A stretch of DNA of 64,000 nt, from contig NZ_BDCC01000021.1 of assembly GCF_001613305.1 (NCBI RefSeq), positions 23,768 to 87,767 on the forward strand. The letters run 5' to 3'. The DNA comes from Nocardia vaccinii NBRC 15922. Its GTDB lineage: Bacteria; Actinomycetota; Actinomycetes; Mycobacteriales; Mycobacteriaceae. The position numbers and the translations under genes were made by a program. The stretch's first letter is position 1. Every line of letters begins with the position of its first letter. The notes beneath the pieces are model-generated. The model was not told where the DNA came from. It made no database searches and saw only the letters and a list, made by a program, of their open reading frames with translations. Below, in pieces: positions 45,759 to 54,407 of the stretch.

Positions 45759-46070
45759 ATGGATTTGGACGTTGCCGCGGTGCGTAGCATCGAGGATGAT
45801 CTGCAGAGGTCGGCGCAGGCGGTGAACGTGTCCGCTCAGCAGATTGCCAAGGCAGGACAGGGATTCGATGCTGCCGCTGCGGGGACGGACTACCGCTCTC
45901 AGGGGGACCGGGTCAGCCGGGCGCTCAGTGAGGTGGCCGCCCACTTGTACGGATGGGCGAATTGCACTCATGATCTGGCGGGGGTGCTCGGGAAGGCCGT
46001 GACCACGAACGTCGGAGTGGACCACTCGACGGCGGCAAGCTTGAACAACTTGGGGGAGACTCTCACATGA
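45759..46070 (+). CDS. WXG100/ESX-like small helical protein, first gene of the cassette
   Basis: 103 residues from ATG 45759; an upstream frame extension from 45657 runs through the presumed promoter. The sequence is almost entirely helix-forming (LDVAAVRSIEDDLQRSAQAV, DRVSRALSEVAAHLYGWANC), in the size range and heptad style of WXG100-type type VII secretion substrates, with YGW in place of the usual turn motif. It overlaps the next gene by 4 bp. Assignment to the ESX class is inference. Confidence 0.65.
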   Translation: MDLDVAAVRSIEDDLQRSAQAVNVSAQQIAKAGQGFDAAAAGTDYRSQGDRVSRALSEVAAHLYGWANCTHDLAGVLGKAVTTNVGVDHSTAASLNNLGETLT

Positions 46071-47881
46071 ACGCGACGGCGCAGGCGGGAACGGGGATCG
46101 ATAAGATTCTCGAAACCGGCAGGAGTGGTCTGGGATATTTCACGACTTTTCTGCCTCGGTATCGGACGTGGACCGGGTCGGATCCCAGTGGCGAGAGCGT
46201 GAATTCGCTGACCACGAAGTATGAGCAGCAGAGTGGAATGGATGTGGAGCCGCTGCGCACCTTCGCTACTGCGCTCGGCAAGGAGTTGTTCGGTAGTGTC
46301 GCTGACCAGGTCAAAACCCAGCAGGCCCGCCATAGCGAGTTGCCGGCGCGGTGGAGTGGTTCGCCCGCTGCCGACCAGGCCGCCAGTTTCGTTCAGGCGC
46401 TGAGTAAACAGGTTGGCGGGGAACATGACTCGCTATCGGGAATTCAGAAGGCTGTGTCGACTGCGGCAGACACCCTCGAGCAGATCGTGCATACCAAGGC
46501 TGATGCGATCCGCACTGATCTGACCGCTCAGAACATCGCGGGGAAGAGTGCCGAGCAAATCGATCAGATCATTGCCTACGCACATGGGGGCCTCGGCGAG
46601 GTCGGTGATGCCGACGCCAAGGTGCAGCTGGTTCGGAAGGTACTTTCGGATATTCCGTCCGGTTCGGACGCCACGTCGTATTGCGCACAGTGGCTCGACA
46701 AGGTTTTCAAGCCCGCAATGGAGGGCAAGGTCGCCGCGTTCACCACGTTGACCGATGCGACGGATACTGCGGTGAAGAATGTGTACGACCAGTTGAGTCA
46801 GGCGCTGGAGAGTGTGAATTCCACGCCGTACATCTCGCCTGGCGGCCAGCGGTCCGCGACCACCGCACTCGCTGACACCAACTCGGCGAGTACACCCTCC
46901 GGAACGTTCGTTGCGGCCCAGACTCTCTTCCAGAGCAATACCGCCACCGCTCCGGCCAGTGTCAGTGCATCGGCCTCGGATCAGGCTCCTGCACAGTCGA
47001 ATTCACAGCAGTCGAACCAGGCGTCCACCGCTCCCGCCGCAACCGACGCCGGCACAGGAACGAGCGCCGCTGCCACCGCTGCGAGCACCGGTACGGCGTC
47101 GACTGCTTCGTCCCCGCAGAACACTGCAAGCTACATCGCTGCCGATACCACAGCGGGCACCGGGGCGAGCAACGCCTCCGCGAAAGCTTCGAACAGTGGT
47201 GCCGGGCAATCCGCCGCGGCCAGCGGCGGCAGTCCAGCCAGCCCTACTCCCGCTGCGAATACCCCAACCTCGGATAGTGGAACCTGGAAGCCCGCAGACA
47301 TCGCGGGCGTCCTGACCGCCGGGGGAACGGTGGTGCAAGATCTCGGTAGTGCGTTCAAGGATGTCGTCGGGCAGGATGGGATCACCGGTTTGGTCAAAGA
47401 GGGCGTGGATGCCGCGCAGAAGATCGACGCGATGGTTGAGCACCATATCCATCCGACTGCCGCCAGCGCATCGAGCGATACTTCCGGTGCCGACCACAGC
47501 ACCGACGCGGCAAGTAAGTCGGCCGGCGATAACACGAACCAGACGAGCGGGACGCAGAGTCAGAGCGACAGTGGCGCGAACGCCAGCCAGGCCGGCAGCC
47601 AATCCTCCCAGACCGCAGGCCAGTCCGTGCCGGTGAGTGGCTCGCAGAACGACACCACAACCACATCCTCGGGATATCAACCCTTCAATCTCGGGTCATC
47701 GACCACGACGACGTCAACGACACCGTCGAGCTTCTTCGGTAACGCATCGCTTCCTCAGTCCCGTAGCGAGAACGAGTCCGAGCATCGGACAACCATCCGT
47801 TATGTTCCCCCGGCGGCCGAGTCCGAGCCCGAGGAAACCAACCATTCCGATGAAACCGACGCAAAGAGTGAGCTGGCATGA
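46067..47881 (+). CDS. large WXG-type putative type VII secretion substrate with Ser/Thr/Ala-rich tail
   Basis: 604 residues, ATG overlapping the previous stop. Residues 1-260 are helical and contain ARWSGSPAADQAASFVQALS at 95-114, a WxG turn as in ESX/EspB-type substrates. From about 265 to 420 and again 470 to 560 the chain is extremely rich in Ser, Thr, Ala, Gln and Gly with no stable fold expected. A short helical block intervenes (VLTAGGTVVQDLGSAFKDVV, about 415-455). The C-terminus is acidic. No signal peptide or membrane segment. A secreted surface or channel-like protein comparable to EspB or PPE proteins is the working idea. Confidence 0.7.
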   Translation: MNATAQAGTGIDKILETGRSGLGYFTTFLPRYRTWTGSDPSGESVNSLTTKYEQQSGMDVEPLRTFATALGKELFGSVADQVKTQQARHSELPARWSGSPAADQAASFVQALSKQVGGEHDSLSGIQKAVSTAADTLEQIVHTKADAIRTDLTAQNIAGKSAEQIDQIIAYAHGGLGEVGDADAKVQLVRKVLSDIPSGSDATSYCAQWLDKVFKPAMEGKVAAFTTLTDATDTAVKNVYDQLSQALESVNSTPYISPGGQRSATTALADTNSASTPSGTFVAAQTLFQSNTATAPASVSASASDQAPAQSNSQQSNQASTAPAATDAGTGTSAAATAASTGTASTASSPQNTASYIAADTTAGTGASNASAKASNSGAGQSAAASGGSPASPTPAANTPTSDSGTWKPADIAGVLTAGGTVVQDLGSAFKDVVGQDGITGLVKEGVDAAQKIDAMVEHHIHPTAASASSDTSGADHSTDAASKSAGDNTNQTSGTQSQSDSGANASQAGSQSSQTAGQSVPVSGSQNDTTTTSSGYQPFNLGSSTTTTSTTPSSFFGNASLPQSRSENESEHRTTIRYVPPAAESEPEETNHSDETDAKSELA

Positions 47882-48048
47882 ACTGGGCGCGGAAGATGGA
47901 AGAAATAGCCAGTGACCACACTGCTAGCGTGCATATTGTTCGACACCGAATGGAAGAAGTGGACGAGACCGCCCGCACCGCCAGCTACCTTCTCGAGCCC
48001 ACTGTCCTCGAACCGGAGACGGACAACACCACCCGCGCCCCTCGGTGA
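47878..48048 (+). CDS. small acidic helical protein, third gene of the cassette
   Basis: 56 residues; its ATG overlaps the stop of the large gene (ATGA). The sequence MNWARKMEEIASDHTASVHI then MEEVDETARTASYLLE is amphipathic helix throughout, with a short disordered tail. It is too short to appear as a typical annotated gene but is strongly supported by coupling. It could be a partner helix or chaperone for the two larger products. Confidence 0.6.
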   Translation: MNWARKMEEIASDHTASVHIVRHRMEEVDETARTASYLLEPTVLEPETDNTTRAPR

Positions 48049-48202
48049 CACCATAGTTCCCACGATTGCACCATGACCGGCCCCGATGCTGCGGCTGCGT
48101 GGGATATCGCTGATCGACGGGCTTCTGGGGTAATCGGTGGCTGTTCGTAATTGTGCCGTCGAGCAGTTTTGCCGTATTCGTTGCCCCGGTTAGCCTTCCA
48201 CT

Positions 48203-48805
48203 GTGGATATACGGCAGATGCTCAGAGAGGAGCGCGCCGAATTGGTTGCGCTCCTGCATACGCTGAGTGAGCAGGAGTGGGAGTCGCCATCGCTGTGTGC
48301 GGGGTGGCGGGTGCGCGACGTGGTGGGGCATCTGCTGTACGACGCGACTCCGTTGCCGGAGTACGCGATGGCAAGTGTGCGTTGCGGATTCTCTCCGGAC
48401 CGGGTCAACAACACTCTGGTCGACCGGTCGAGGGCCTTGTCCACCGAGCAGTTGCTGGACCGGCTCGAGCACAACCGTGAACACATCACGCGGCTTGTCC
48501 CGAAGGTCGGGCTCGCGGATATGTTCGTCCACCAGCAGGACATTCGCCGGCCCCTCGGCTACCACCGCACCGTGCCCGCCGAACGACTGCGGGCGGTACT
48601 CGCTCACCCCGACCCCTTCGCCCGCCCGGGCCGATTCACCAGCGGTCTGCGATTCGTCGCGACCGACGTGGAATGGTCTCGCGGCGTCGGCCCGGAGGTC
48701 AGCGGTCCCGGCGAGGCCCTGGCTCTGGCCATGGTCGGCCGCAGCGTCGCCCTCGACGACCTGACCGGCGACGGAGTCCCGATCCTGCGCCTGCGTCACG
48801 GGTGA
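48203..48805 (+). CDS. maleylpyruvate isomerase family / mycothiol-dependent DinB-like protein
   Basis: 200 residues from GTG 48203. The N-terminus has the MDMPI_N/DinB_2 helical bundle signature (LVALLHTLSEQEWESPSLCAGWRVRDVVGHLLYD), with His in VGHLL, and FVHQQDIRRPLGY, whose His and Asp complete the usual metal site. A C-terminal alpha/beta domain follows. Such proteins use mycothiol or act as metal-dependent transferases in actinomycetes. TTAGCC about 7 bp upstream of the GTG suggests a leaderless message. Confidence 0.87.
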   Translation: MDIRQMLREERAELVALLHTLSEQEWESPSLCAGWRVRDVVGHLLYDATPLPEYAMASVRCGFSPDRVNNTLVDRSRALSTEQLLDRLEHNREHITRLVPKVGLADMFVHQQDIRRPLGYHRTVPAERLRAVLAHPDPFARPGRFTSGLRFVATDVEWSRGVGPEVSGPGEALALAMVGRSVALDDLTGDGVPILRLRHG

Positions 48806-48884
48806 GGCGCCGGCCCGCCCGCGATGGCGTTGTTACCGAGTGCGTACTGTGCCCGGTCGCCCGGCGGCCGGGCACCGGCGACGT

Positions 48885-49286
48885 TCAGTCCCGGGTGACC
48901 GCGTATCCCGAGACGTGCGTCGGGCGGACCGCCAGCTTGACCCGATCCTTCGCATCCGGCGGCACGATCGGACCGCCGCCGTAGCGCTGGGACAGGCTGG
49001 TGTAGAGCGAACCCTCGGGATCGGGGTCGACATGGTCGACCACCCCGCGAATCTCGATGTACCGGTAGGGCTTGTCCGGATCGAAGATCGAGACCGACAC
49101 CCGCGGCTCGGCGGCGAGATTCCGGAACTTCTGCCGGGCGTTGGTGTGGGTGAACCAGACGAATTCGCCGTCCCAGACGAACCACATCGGGTTGACCTGC
49201 GGCGCTCCGTCGGGCCGGGTGGTGCCCAGGCTCGCGAAGATCGGCCGCTCCAGCAGGTCGCGGGCCTTCTCGGGGATTTCGACCAT
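48885..49286 (-). CDS. PPOX-class F420-dependent oxidoreductase
   Basis: 133 residues from ATG 49286 (AAGAGGG upstream). The split-barrel motif series is complete: PEKARDLLERPIFASLGTTRPDGAPQVNPMWF, then TNARQKFRNLAAEPRVSVSI, then YRYIEIRGVVDHV. This group binds F420 (or FMN) and reduces or oxidises unknown substrates. It is divergent from hisD. Confidence 0.9.
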   Translation of the reverse strand: MVEIPEKARDLLERPIFASLGTTRPDGAPQVNPMWFVWDGEFVWFTHTNARQKFRNLAAEPRVSVSIFDPDKPYRYIEIRGVVDHVDPDPEGSLYTSLSQRYGGGPIVPPDAKDRVKLAVRPTHVSGYAVTRD

Positions 49287-49404
49287 CGTCCCTCTTTCGT
49301 TCGGGAGTGTGCGGTGTACGTCCGAATCGAACCGCGCGGGGCGCTCGACTATGCCCGCGCACAACCGGCCGGTCGGGCGGCGGATGGCTCGCGGGGCGGA
49401 CCCG

Positions 49405-49439
49405 ATAGTCTGGTGTGGTCCGGGGCCATTCTGCCCCGG
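49405..49439 (+). promoter_or_regulatory. hisD promoter -10 and leader hairpin
   Basis: TAGTCT at 49405-49410 is a plausible -10. Shortly after it the leader contains CCGGGGC at 49420-49426 and GCCCCGG at 49433-49439, a perfect 7-bp stem with a 6-base loop. The hisD ATG is at 49477. The hairpin could affect transcription or translation of the operon. Confidence 0.4.
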
Positions 49440-49476
49440 GTGTGATGACCAGCACAGACAAGGATTCCACACCGCT

Positions 49477-50814
49477 ATGACATCCCGCATCGAGCTCGCC
49501 CGCGTCGATCTGCGCGGTCGTACTCCCACCGCCGCCGAGCTGCGCACCGCGCTGCCGCGCGGGGGAGTCGACGTCGACTCGGTGTTGCATCATGTGCGTC
49601 CGGTCGTGGCGGCGATCCGCGATCGGGGTGTCGAGGCGGCCCAGGAGTTCAGCGAGAAGTTCGACGGTGTGGCGCCCGCCTCGATCCGGGTGCCCGCGCA
49701 GGAACTGGACCGGGCGCTGGCCGAACTGGATCCGGCCGTGCGCGCCGCGCTGGAGGTCGCCATCGAGCGGACCCGCAAGGTCCACGCCGATCAGCGCCGC
49801 ACCGACACCACGACCGAGGTGGTGCCCGGCGGCACCGTCACCGAGCGCTGGGTTCCGGTCGAACGCGTCGGGCTGTACGTACCCGGCGGCAACGCCGTCT
49901 ATCCCTCCAGCGTCGTGATGAACGTGGTGCCCGCCCAGGCCGCGGGGGTCGGCTCGCTCGTCGTGTCCTCGCCGCCGCAGGCACAGTTCGGCGGGCTGCC
50001 GCATCCGACCATCCTGGCCGCGGCGAAACTGCTGGGCGTGCAGGAGGTCTGGGCCGTGGGTGGCGCTCAGGCCGTGGCCCTGTTGTCCTACGGCGGCACC
50101 GATACCACCGGATCCGAGCTGGAACCGGTCGATATGATCACCGGCCCCGGCAACATCTACGTCACCGCCGCCAAACGCCTGTGCCGCGGCCTGGTCGGCA
50201 TCGATGCCGAGGCCGGCCCCACCGAGATCGCGATCCTGGCCGACGCCACCGCCGATCCGGTGCACGTGGCCGCCGATCTGATCAGCCAGGCCGAACACGA
50301 CGTGCTGGCCGCCAGCGTGCTGGTCACCGACAGCGCCGCGCTGGCCGATGCGGTCGAGGCCGCGGTGAACGCGCAGCTCGAGGTCGTCAAGCACCACCAG
50401 CGGGTGGGAGAGGCGTTGTCGGGCAGGCAGTCCGGCATCGTGCTGGTCGACGATATCGATCAGGGCCTGCGCGTGGTGGACGCCTACGCCGCCGAACACC
50501 TCGAGATCCAGACCGCCGACGCGCCCGCGGTGGCGGCCCGAGTGCGCAGTGCCGGAGCGATTTTCGTCGGCGCGTGGTCGCCGGTGAGCCTGGGCGACTA
50601 CTGCGCCGGATCCAATCACGTCCTGCCGACGGCCGGATGCGCCCGGCACTCCTCGGGTTTGAGCGTGCAGACCTTCCTGCGCGGCATCCACGTCGTGGAG
50701 TACTCCGAGGCCGCGCTGAAAGATGTCGCGGGCCATGTGGTCGCGCTGTCCAAGGCCGAGGATCTGCCCGCACACGGACAGGCCGTGCAGGTTCGATTCG
50801 AGGCGTTGTCATGA
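49477..50814 (+). CDS. hisD: histidinol dehydrogenase
   Basis: Last enzyme of histidine synthesis: oxidises histidinol to histidine with NAD. 445 residues from ATG 49477. The signatures VERVGLYVPGGNAVYPSSVVMN, VWAVGGAQAVALLSYGG, ITGPGNIYVTAAKRL and GDYCAGSNHVLPT (with zinc-binding His) are all present. It is first in the his operon and overlaps hisC by ATGA. Confidence 0.97.
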   Translation: MTSRIELARVDLRGRTPTAAELRTALPRGGVDVDSVLHHVRPVVAAIRDRGVEAAQEFSEKFDGVAPASIRVPAQELDRALAELDPAVRAALEVAIERTRKVHADQRRTDTTTEVVPGGTVTERWVPVERVGLYVPGGNAVYPSSVVMNVVPAQAAGVGSLVVSSPPQAQFGGLPHPTILAAAKLLGVQEVWAVGGAQAVALLSYGGTDTTGSELEPVDMITGPGNIYVTAAKRLCRGLVGIDAEAGPTEIAILADATADPVHVAADLISQAEHDVLAASVLVTDSAALADAVEAAVNAQLEVVKHHQRVGEALSGRQSGIVLVDDIDQGLRVVDAYAAEHLEIQTADAPAVAARVRSAGAIFVGAWSPVSLGDYCAGSNHVLPTAGCARHSSGLSVQTFLRGIHVVEYSEAALKDVAGHVVALSKAEDLPAHGQAVQVRFEALS

Positions 50815-51944
50815 CGAGTGTGGCGAACATCCCGGGTTCGGCCGTATCCCTGGACGATCTGCCGCTGCGGGAGAACCTGCGCGGTAAATCCCCTTACGGC
50901 GCACCGCAGTTGACCGTGCCGGTCCAGCTGAACACCAATGAGAACCCGCATCCGCCGAGCCGGGCGCTGGTCGACGACGTGGCCGAATCGATCCGGGCCG
51001 CGGCCGCGGATCTGCATCGCTACCCCGACCGCGACGCGGTCGCGCTGCGCACCGACCTGGCCGCCTATCTGACCCGGCAGACCGGTGTCGCCCTGGACGT
51101 GTCGAATGTGTGGGCCGCCAACGGTTCCAACGAGGTCCTGCAGCAGTTGCTGCAGGCATTCGGCGGACCCGGCCGCACCGCAATGGGTTTCGTGCCGTCG
51201 TATTCGATGCACCCGATCATCTCCGAGGGCATCGACACCGAATGGGTGGAGGCAAAGCGCGACGCCGACTTCACCCTCGACGTCGACTACGCGGTCGCGC
51301 ACATCGCCGAACGTCGTCCCGATGTGGTGTTCGTGACGAGTCCGAACAATCCGACCGGGCACAGCATCGTCCAGGGTGATCTGGTCCGGATCCTCGAGGC
51401 GGCGCCGGGCATCGTCATCGTGGACGAGGCGTACGCCGAATTCTCCAGTGCTCCCAGCGCGATCGAGCTGATCGATCGGTTCCCGGCCAAGCTGGTGGTC
51501 AGCCGGACGATGTCCAAGGCGTTCGCCTTCGCCGGTGGCCGTCTCGGCTATCTGGCCGCCGCACCCGCGGTCATCGACGCGATGCTGCTGGTACGCCTGC
51601 CCTACCACCTGTCGGTGGTCACCCAGGCGGCCGCGCGGGCCGCGCTGCGGCATGCGGACGAAACCCTGGCCAGTGTCGCGCGGTTGGCGGTACAGCGCGA
51701 CCGGGTCGCGAAAGCCCTGGGGGAGATGGGCTTCCGGGTCGCGCCGAGCGATGCCAACTTCCTGCTGTTCGGTTCGTTCGCCGATGCGCCGCGCGCCTGG
51801 CAGCGGTATCTGGACGAGGGCGTGCTGATTCGCGATGTCGGCATTCCCGCACATCTGCGCGTCACCATCGGTCTCACTGCCGAGAACGACGAATTCCTGC
51901 GCGTCAGTGCGATTCTGGCGGACACCGAGCGGGTGATCCGGTGA
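50811..51944 (+). CDS. hisC: histidinol-phosphate aminotransferase
   Basis: PLP enzyme forming histidinol phosphate from imidazoleacetol phosphate. 377 residues; ATG overlaps the hisD stop. LNTNENPHPPS, WAANGSNEVLQQLLQAFGGPGRT, TSPNNPTGHS, IVDEAYAEF and the Schiff-base lysine in RTMSKAFAFAGGRLGY are the family motifs. Overlaps hisB by GTGA. Confidence 0.97.
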   Translation: MTSVANIPGSAVSLDDLPLRENLRGKSPYGAPQLTVPVQLNTNENPHPPSRALVDDVAESIRAAAADLHRYPDRDAVALRTDLAAYLTRQTGVALDVSNVWAANGSNEVLQQLLQAFGGPGRTAMGFVPSYSMHPIISEGIDTEWVEAKRDADFTLDVDYAVAHIAERRPDVVFVTSPNNPTGHSIVQGDLVRILEAAPGIVIVDEAYAEFSSAPSAIELIDRFPAKLVVSRTMSKAFAFAGGRLGYLAAAPAVIDAMLLVRLPYHLSVVTQAAARAALRHADETLASVARLAVQRDRVAKALGEMGFRVAPSDANFLLFGSFADAPRAWQRYLDEGVLIRDVGIPAHLRVTIGLTAENDEFLRVSAILADTERVIR

Positions 51945-52651
51945 CCGTGAATACCGATCCGGCCGCCGATACGTCGGCGGATCTCAGTCCCGAGGCGAGA
52001 GCGAGTATGCACCGAACCGCGCGGGTGGAGCGCACCACCAAGGAGTCCAGCATCGTCGTCGAGCTGGATCTGGACGGCACCGGCCGCACCGAGATATCCA
52101 CGGGCGTCCCCTTCTACGACCACATGCTGACCGCGCTGGGCGCGCACGCCAGTTTCGATCTCACCGTGCGCTCGCAGGGCGATATCGAGATCGAGGCGCA
52201 CCACACCGTCGAGGACACCGCGATCGTGCTCGGGCAGGCGCTCGGGCAGGCGCTGGGCGACAAGAAGGGCATCCGCCGGTTCGGCGACGCGTACATCCCG
52301 ATGGACGAGACGCTGGCGCATGCGGTGGTGGACGTGTCCGGCCGGCCGTACTGTGTGCACACCGGTGAGCCGGATCACCTGCTGCACACGATCATTCCCG
52401 GTTCGGCGACCGCCGGTGCGGCGGGTTCGGCGCCGCGCCCCGGTGCACCGTATTCCACGGTGCTGAATCGTCACGTGTTCGAATCCATCGCGCTCAACGC
52501 GCGCATCGCTCTGCACGTGCGGGTGCTGTACGGCCGCGATCAACATCACGTCACCGAGGCCGAATTCAAGGCTGTGGCACGGGCTTTGCGCGCCGCGGTC
52601 GAATTGGACGCGCGGGTCAGCGGTGTGCCCTCGACGAAGGGGACGCTGTGA
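51941..52651 (+). CDS. hisB: imidazoleglycerol-phosphate dehydratase
   Basis: Dehydrates IGP to imidazoleacetol phosphate. 236 residues from GTG 51941. Both halves of the duplicated fold carry the metal-binding HH pair (HHTVEDTAIVLGQALGQALG and RDQHHVTEAEFKAVARALR). A Gly/Ala/Pro-rich stretch at about residues 150-168 is longer than usual. This is the monofunctional dehydratase; no phosphatase domain is fused. Overlaps hisH by GTGA. Confidence 0.96.
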   Translation: MTVNTDPAADTSADLSPEARASMHRTARVERTTKESSIVVELDLDGTGRTEISTGVPFYDHMLTALGAHASFDLTVRSQGDIEIEAHHTVEDTAIVLGQALGQALGDKKGIRRFGDAYIPMDETLAHAVVDVSGRPYCVHTGEPDHLLHTIIPGSATAGAAGSAPRPGAPYSTVLNRHVFESIALNARIALHVRVLYGRDQHHVTEAEFKAVARALRAAVELDARVSGVPSTKGTL

Positions 52652-53304
52652 CGAGTTCTTCGGGCCGCCGCGCGCCCAGTGTCGTGCTCCTGGACTACGG
52701 TTCGGGCAATCTGCATTCGGCCAACCGTGCCCTGATCCGCGCCGGCGCCGAGGTCACCGTCACAGTCGATGCCGAAACCGCCTTGGCCGCAGACGGTTTG
52801 GTGGTGCCGGGAGTCGGCGCATTCGCCGCCTGCATGGCCGGACTGCACGCGGTGCGCGGTGAACGGATCATCGGCAAGCGTCTCGCCGGCGGTCGTCCGG
52901 TGCTGGGTATCTGCGTCGGAATGCAGATCCTGTTCGAACGCGGCGTGGAATTCGGCGTGGAGACCGAGGGCTGCGGCCAATGGCCCGGCACGGTCGAGCG
53001 GTTGGCCGCCCCGGTGCTGCCGCACATGGGCTGGAACACCGTACGCACCCCCGCGGACAGTGTGCTGTTCGCGGGTATGGACGAGCAGACCCGGTTCTAC
53101 TTCGTGCACTCCTATGCCGCCCAGAAGTGGGCCTGGAACGATGCGGACAGCGCGATTCCCGCCGCGAAGCTCACCTGGGCCGAGCACGGCGGCCCATTCC
53201 TGGCCGCGGTCGAGAACGGGCCGCTCAGCGCGACGCAGTTCCATCCGGAGAAATCCGGTGACGCCGGCGCACAACTGCTGCGCAACTGGGTGAACTCGCT
53301 GTAA
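52648..53304 (+). CDS. hisH: imidazole glycerol phosphate synthase, glutaminase subunit
   Basis: Supplies ammonia from glutamine to HisF. 218 residues from GTG 52648. Cys89 in GICVGMQILFE is the nucleophile; the His/Glu pair is in QFHPEKSG near residue 200. LLDYGSGNLHSANRAL marks the N-terminus. Its partner hisF lies 2.7 kb downstream after an interruption. Confidence 0.96.
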   Translation: MTSSSGRRAPSVVLLDYGSGNLHSANRALIRAGAEVTVTVDAETALAADGLVVPGVGAFAACMAGLHAVRGERIIGKRLAGGRPVLGICVGMQILFERGVEFGVETEGCGQWPGTVERLAAPVLPHMGWNTVRTPADSVLFAGMDEQTRFYFVHSYAAQKWAWNDADSAIPAAKLTWAEHGGPFLAAVENGPLSATQFHPEKSGDAGAQLLRNWVNSL

Positions 53305-53388
53305 TCCCCGGTCCGGTTCGTAGGTTCGCCGACCGACTCCGGTTAGGGTCGGAATCGGTCGGGGACCCATGTGGCGAAAGGGGCTGCT

Positions 53389-53436
53389 GTGAGTGATCTC
53401 GAGAGCGTTTCCGGCATGAGCGTGGTGGCGTCGTGA
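53389..53436 (+). CDS. tiny ORF coupled to a second tiny ORF
   Basis: 15 codons (MSDLESVSGMSVVAS) from GTG 53389 with AAAGGGG upstream, ending in a TGA that overlaps the GTG of the next frame. Too short to judge from sequence alone; it could be a leader peptide that feeds ribosomes to the next frame. Confidence 0.3.
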   Translation: MSDLESVSGMSVVAS

Positions 53437-53555
53437 ACATCCTGGCCACGGCACTCGACCTGCCGATGTGGCTGGGCTACATCAACACCGGCTCGGCGGG
53501 GATTCCGCTGCTGAGCGGTTCGGCCTCGGGTTCGGCGGCGGCCGGGTCCAGTTAG
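53433..53555 (+). CDS. 40-residue hydrophobic microprotein downstream of hisH
   Basis: The GTG start overlaps the previous stop (GTGA). The sequence MNILATALDLPMWLGYINTG followed by a Gly/Ser/Ala-rich tail is moderately hydrophobic and could be a membrane-associated peptide. It overlaps nothing on its own strand and ends 11 bp from the convergent secreted-protein gene. Confidence 0.4.
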   Translation: MNILATALDLPMWLGYINTGSAGIPLLSGSASGSAAAGSS

Positions 53556-53565
53556 CGGATCCGGC

Positions 53566-54078
53566 TCAGCGCGGCGGTACCGGATCGACGCGTTCGGCCA
53601 GCCAGTGGCCGTCGACGTTGTCCAGGCTCACGTGCATCACGGTGCGTTCGGGGCGGGGCAGGCCGAGGGTCGCGTCGCTGCGCGTGGTCTGGTCCACCGA
53701 CACCACGATCTGAGCGTGGGCAGGGTCGGAGGTCTGTGTGCTGCACTCGATCGACAGCACATCGGAGCTGGTGTGCGTCCCGAGCACGCGATTGCGCCGG
53801 TCCGTGCTGGAGTTCTGGAACTCGTCGTGGAACGTGCCGGTCGAGTTGTCCAGGACGCGCTGGTTGTATGCGTCGTAATCGGTGAAGGTGTAGGTCGTGA
53901 GCTGGCGGCCGAATTCGCAGGCGGCCATCTGCGCCGGATCGGTCGCATCGGCGGCGGCAGGTCCGGCCAGTAGGCCGCCGACGGGAATCACGCCGATACC
54001 CGACGCGGCCAGCGCGACCATGCCGATACCCGTTGCCGGGCGCGGCAGGCACCTGTGTCGCAGCGTTTTCCGGGACAT
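53566..54078 (-). CDS. secreted Mce-associated-like (NTF2-fold) protein
   Basis: 170 residues from ATG 54078. A signal peptide or N-terminal anchor covers about 1-47 (basic start, then GMVALAASGIGVIPVGGLLAG, ending AAADA). The mature part follows the pattern of actinobacterial Mce-associated proteins: LTTYTFTDYDAYNQRVLDNSTGTFHDEFQNSS, IVVSVDQTTRSD, then VSLDNVDGHWLAERVDPV. Role unknown. It sits on the minus strand inside the his cluster, splitting it. Confidence 0.8.
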   Translation of the reverse strand: MSRKTLRHRCLPRPATGIGMVALAASGIGVIPVGGLLAGPAAADATDPAQMAACEFGRQLTTYTFTDYDAYNQRVLDNSTGTFHDEFQNSSTDRRNRVLGTHTSSDVLSIECSTQTSDPAHAQIVVSVDQTTRSDATLGLPRPERTVMHVSLDNVDGHWLAERVDPVPPR

Positions 54079-54394
54079 GACCGCACCCCTTGTTGCTCGA
54101 CGATGGTTTGCGGAACCCGTGTCCTCGCCCCCGGCGCACGAGATCCGACCGTTGGTGCGGATCTCGCGCATGCAATGACACGCGCCCATTTCATATTGCC
54201 CAATGGACGGCTCGGCAAACCTGATCGCCGGTCCTATTTGCCGCGCGGGCGTGTCGTCCGGTTCGCGGACATCGGCCCGCCGCGTCGAGTGCCCCGCCGT
54301 CGCGCGGGGCGTTCCGGTCCGGGCGCGGGGTCCGCTCGGTGCCCCGGGCCTGCGGCGGGTCCGGGCCGGGGCCGGGAGCGGCGGGGTTGCCCAG

Positions 54395-54407
54395 TAGGCT
54401 ACTGCCG
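54395..54407 (+). promoter_or_regulatory. -10 element for leaderless hisA
   Basis: TAGGCT at 54395-54400 lies 6 bp before GTG 54407, so transcription would start at or within the start codon. This gives the second half of the his cluster its own promoter. Confidence 0.5.
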
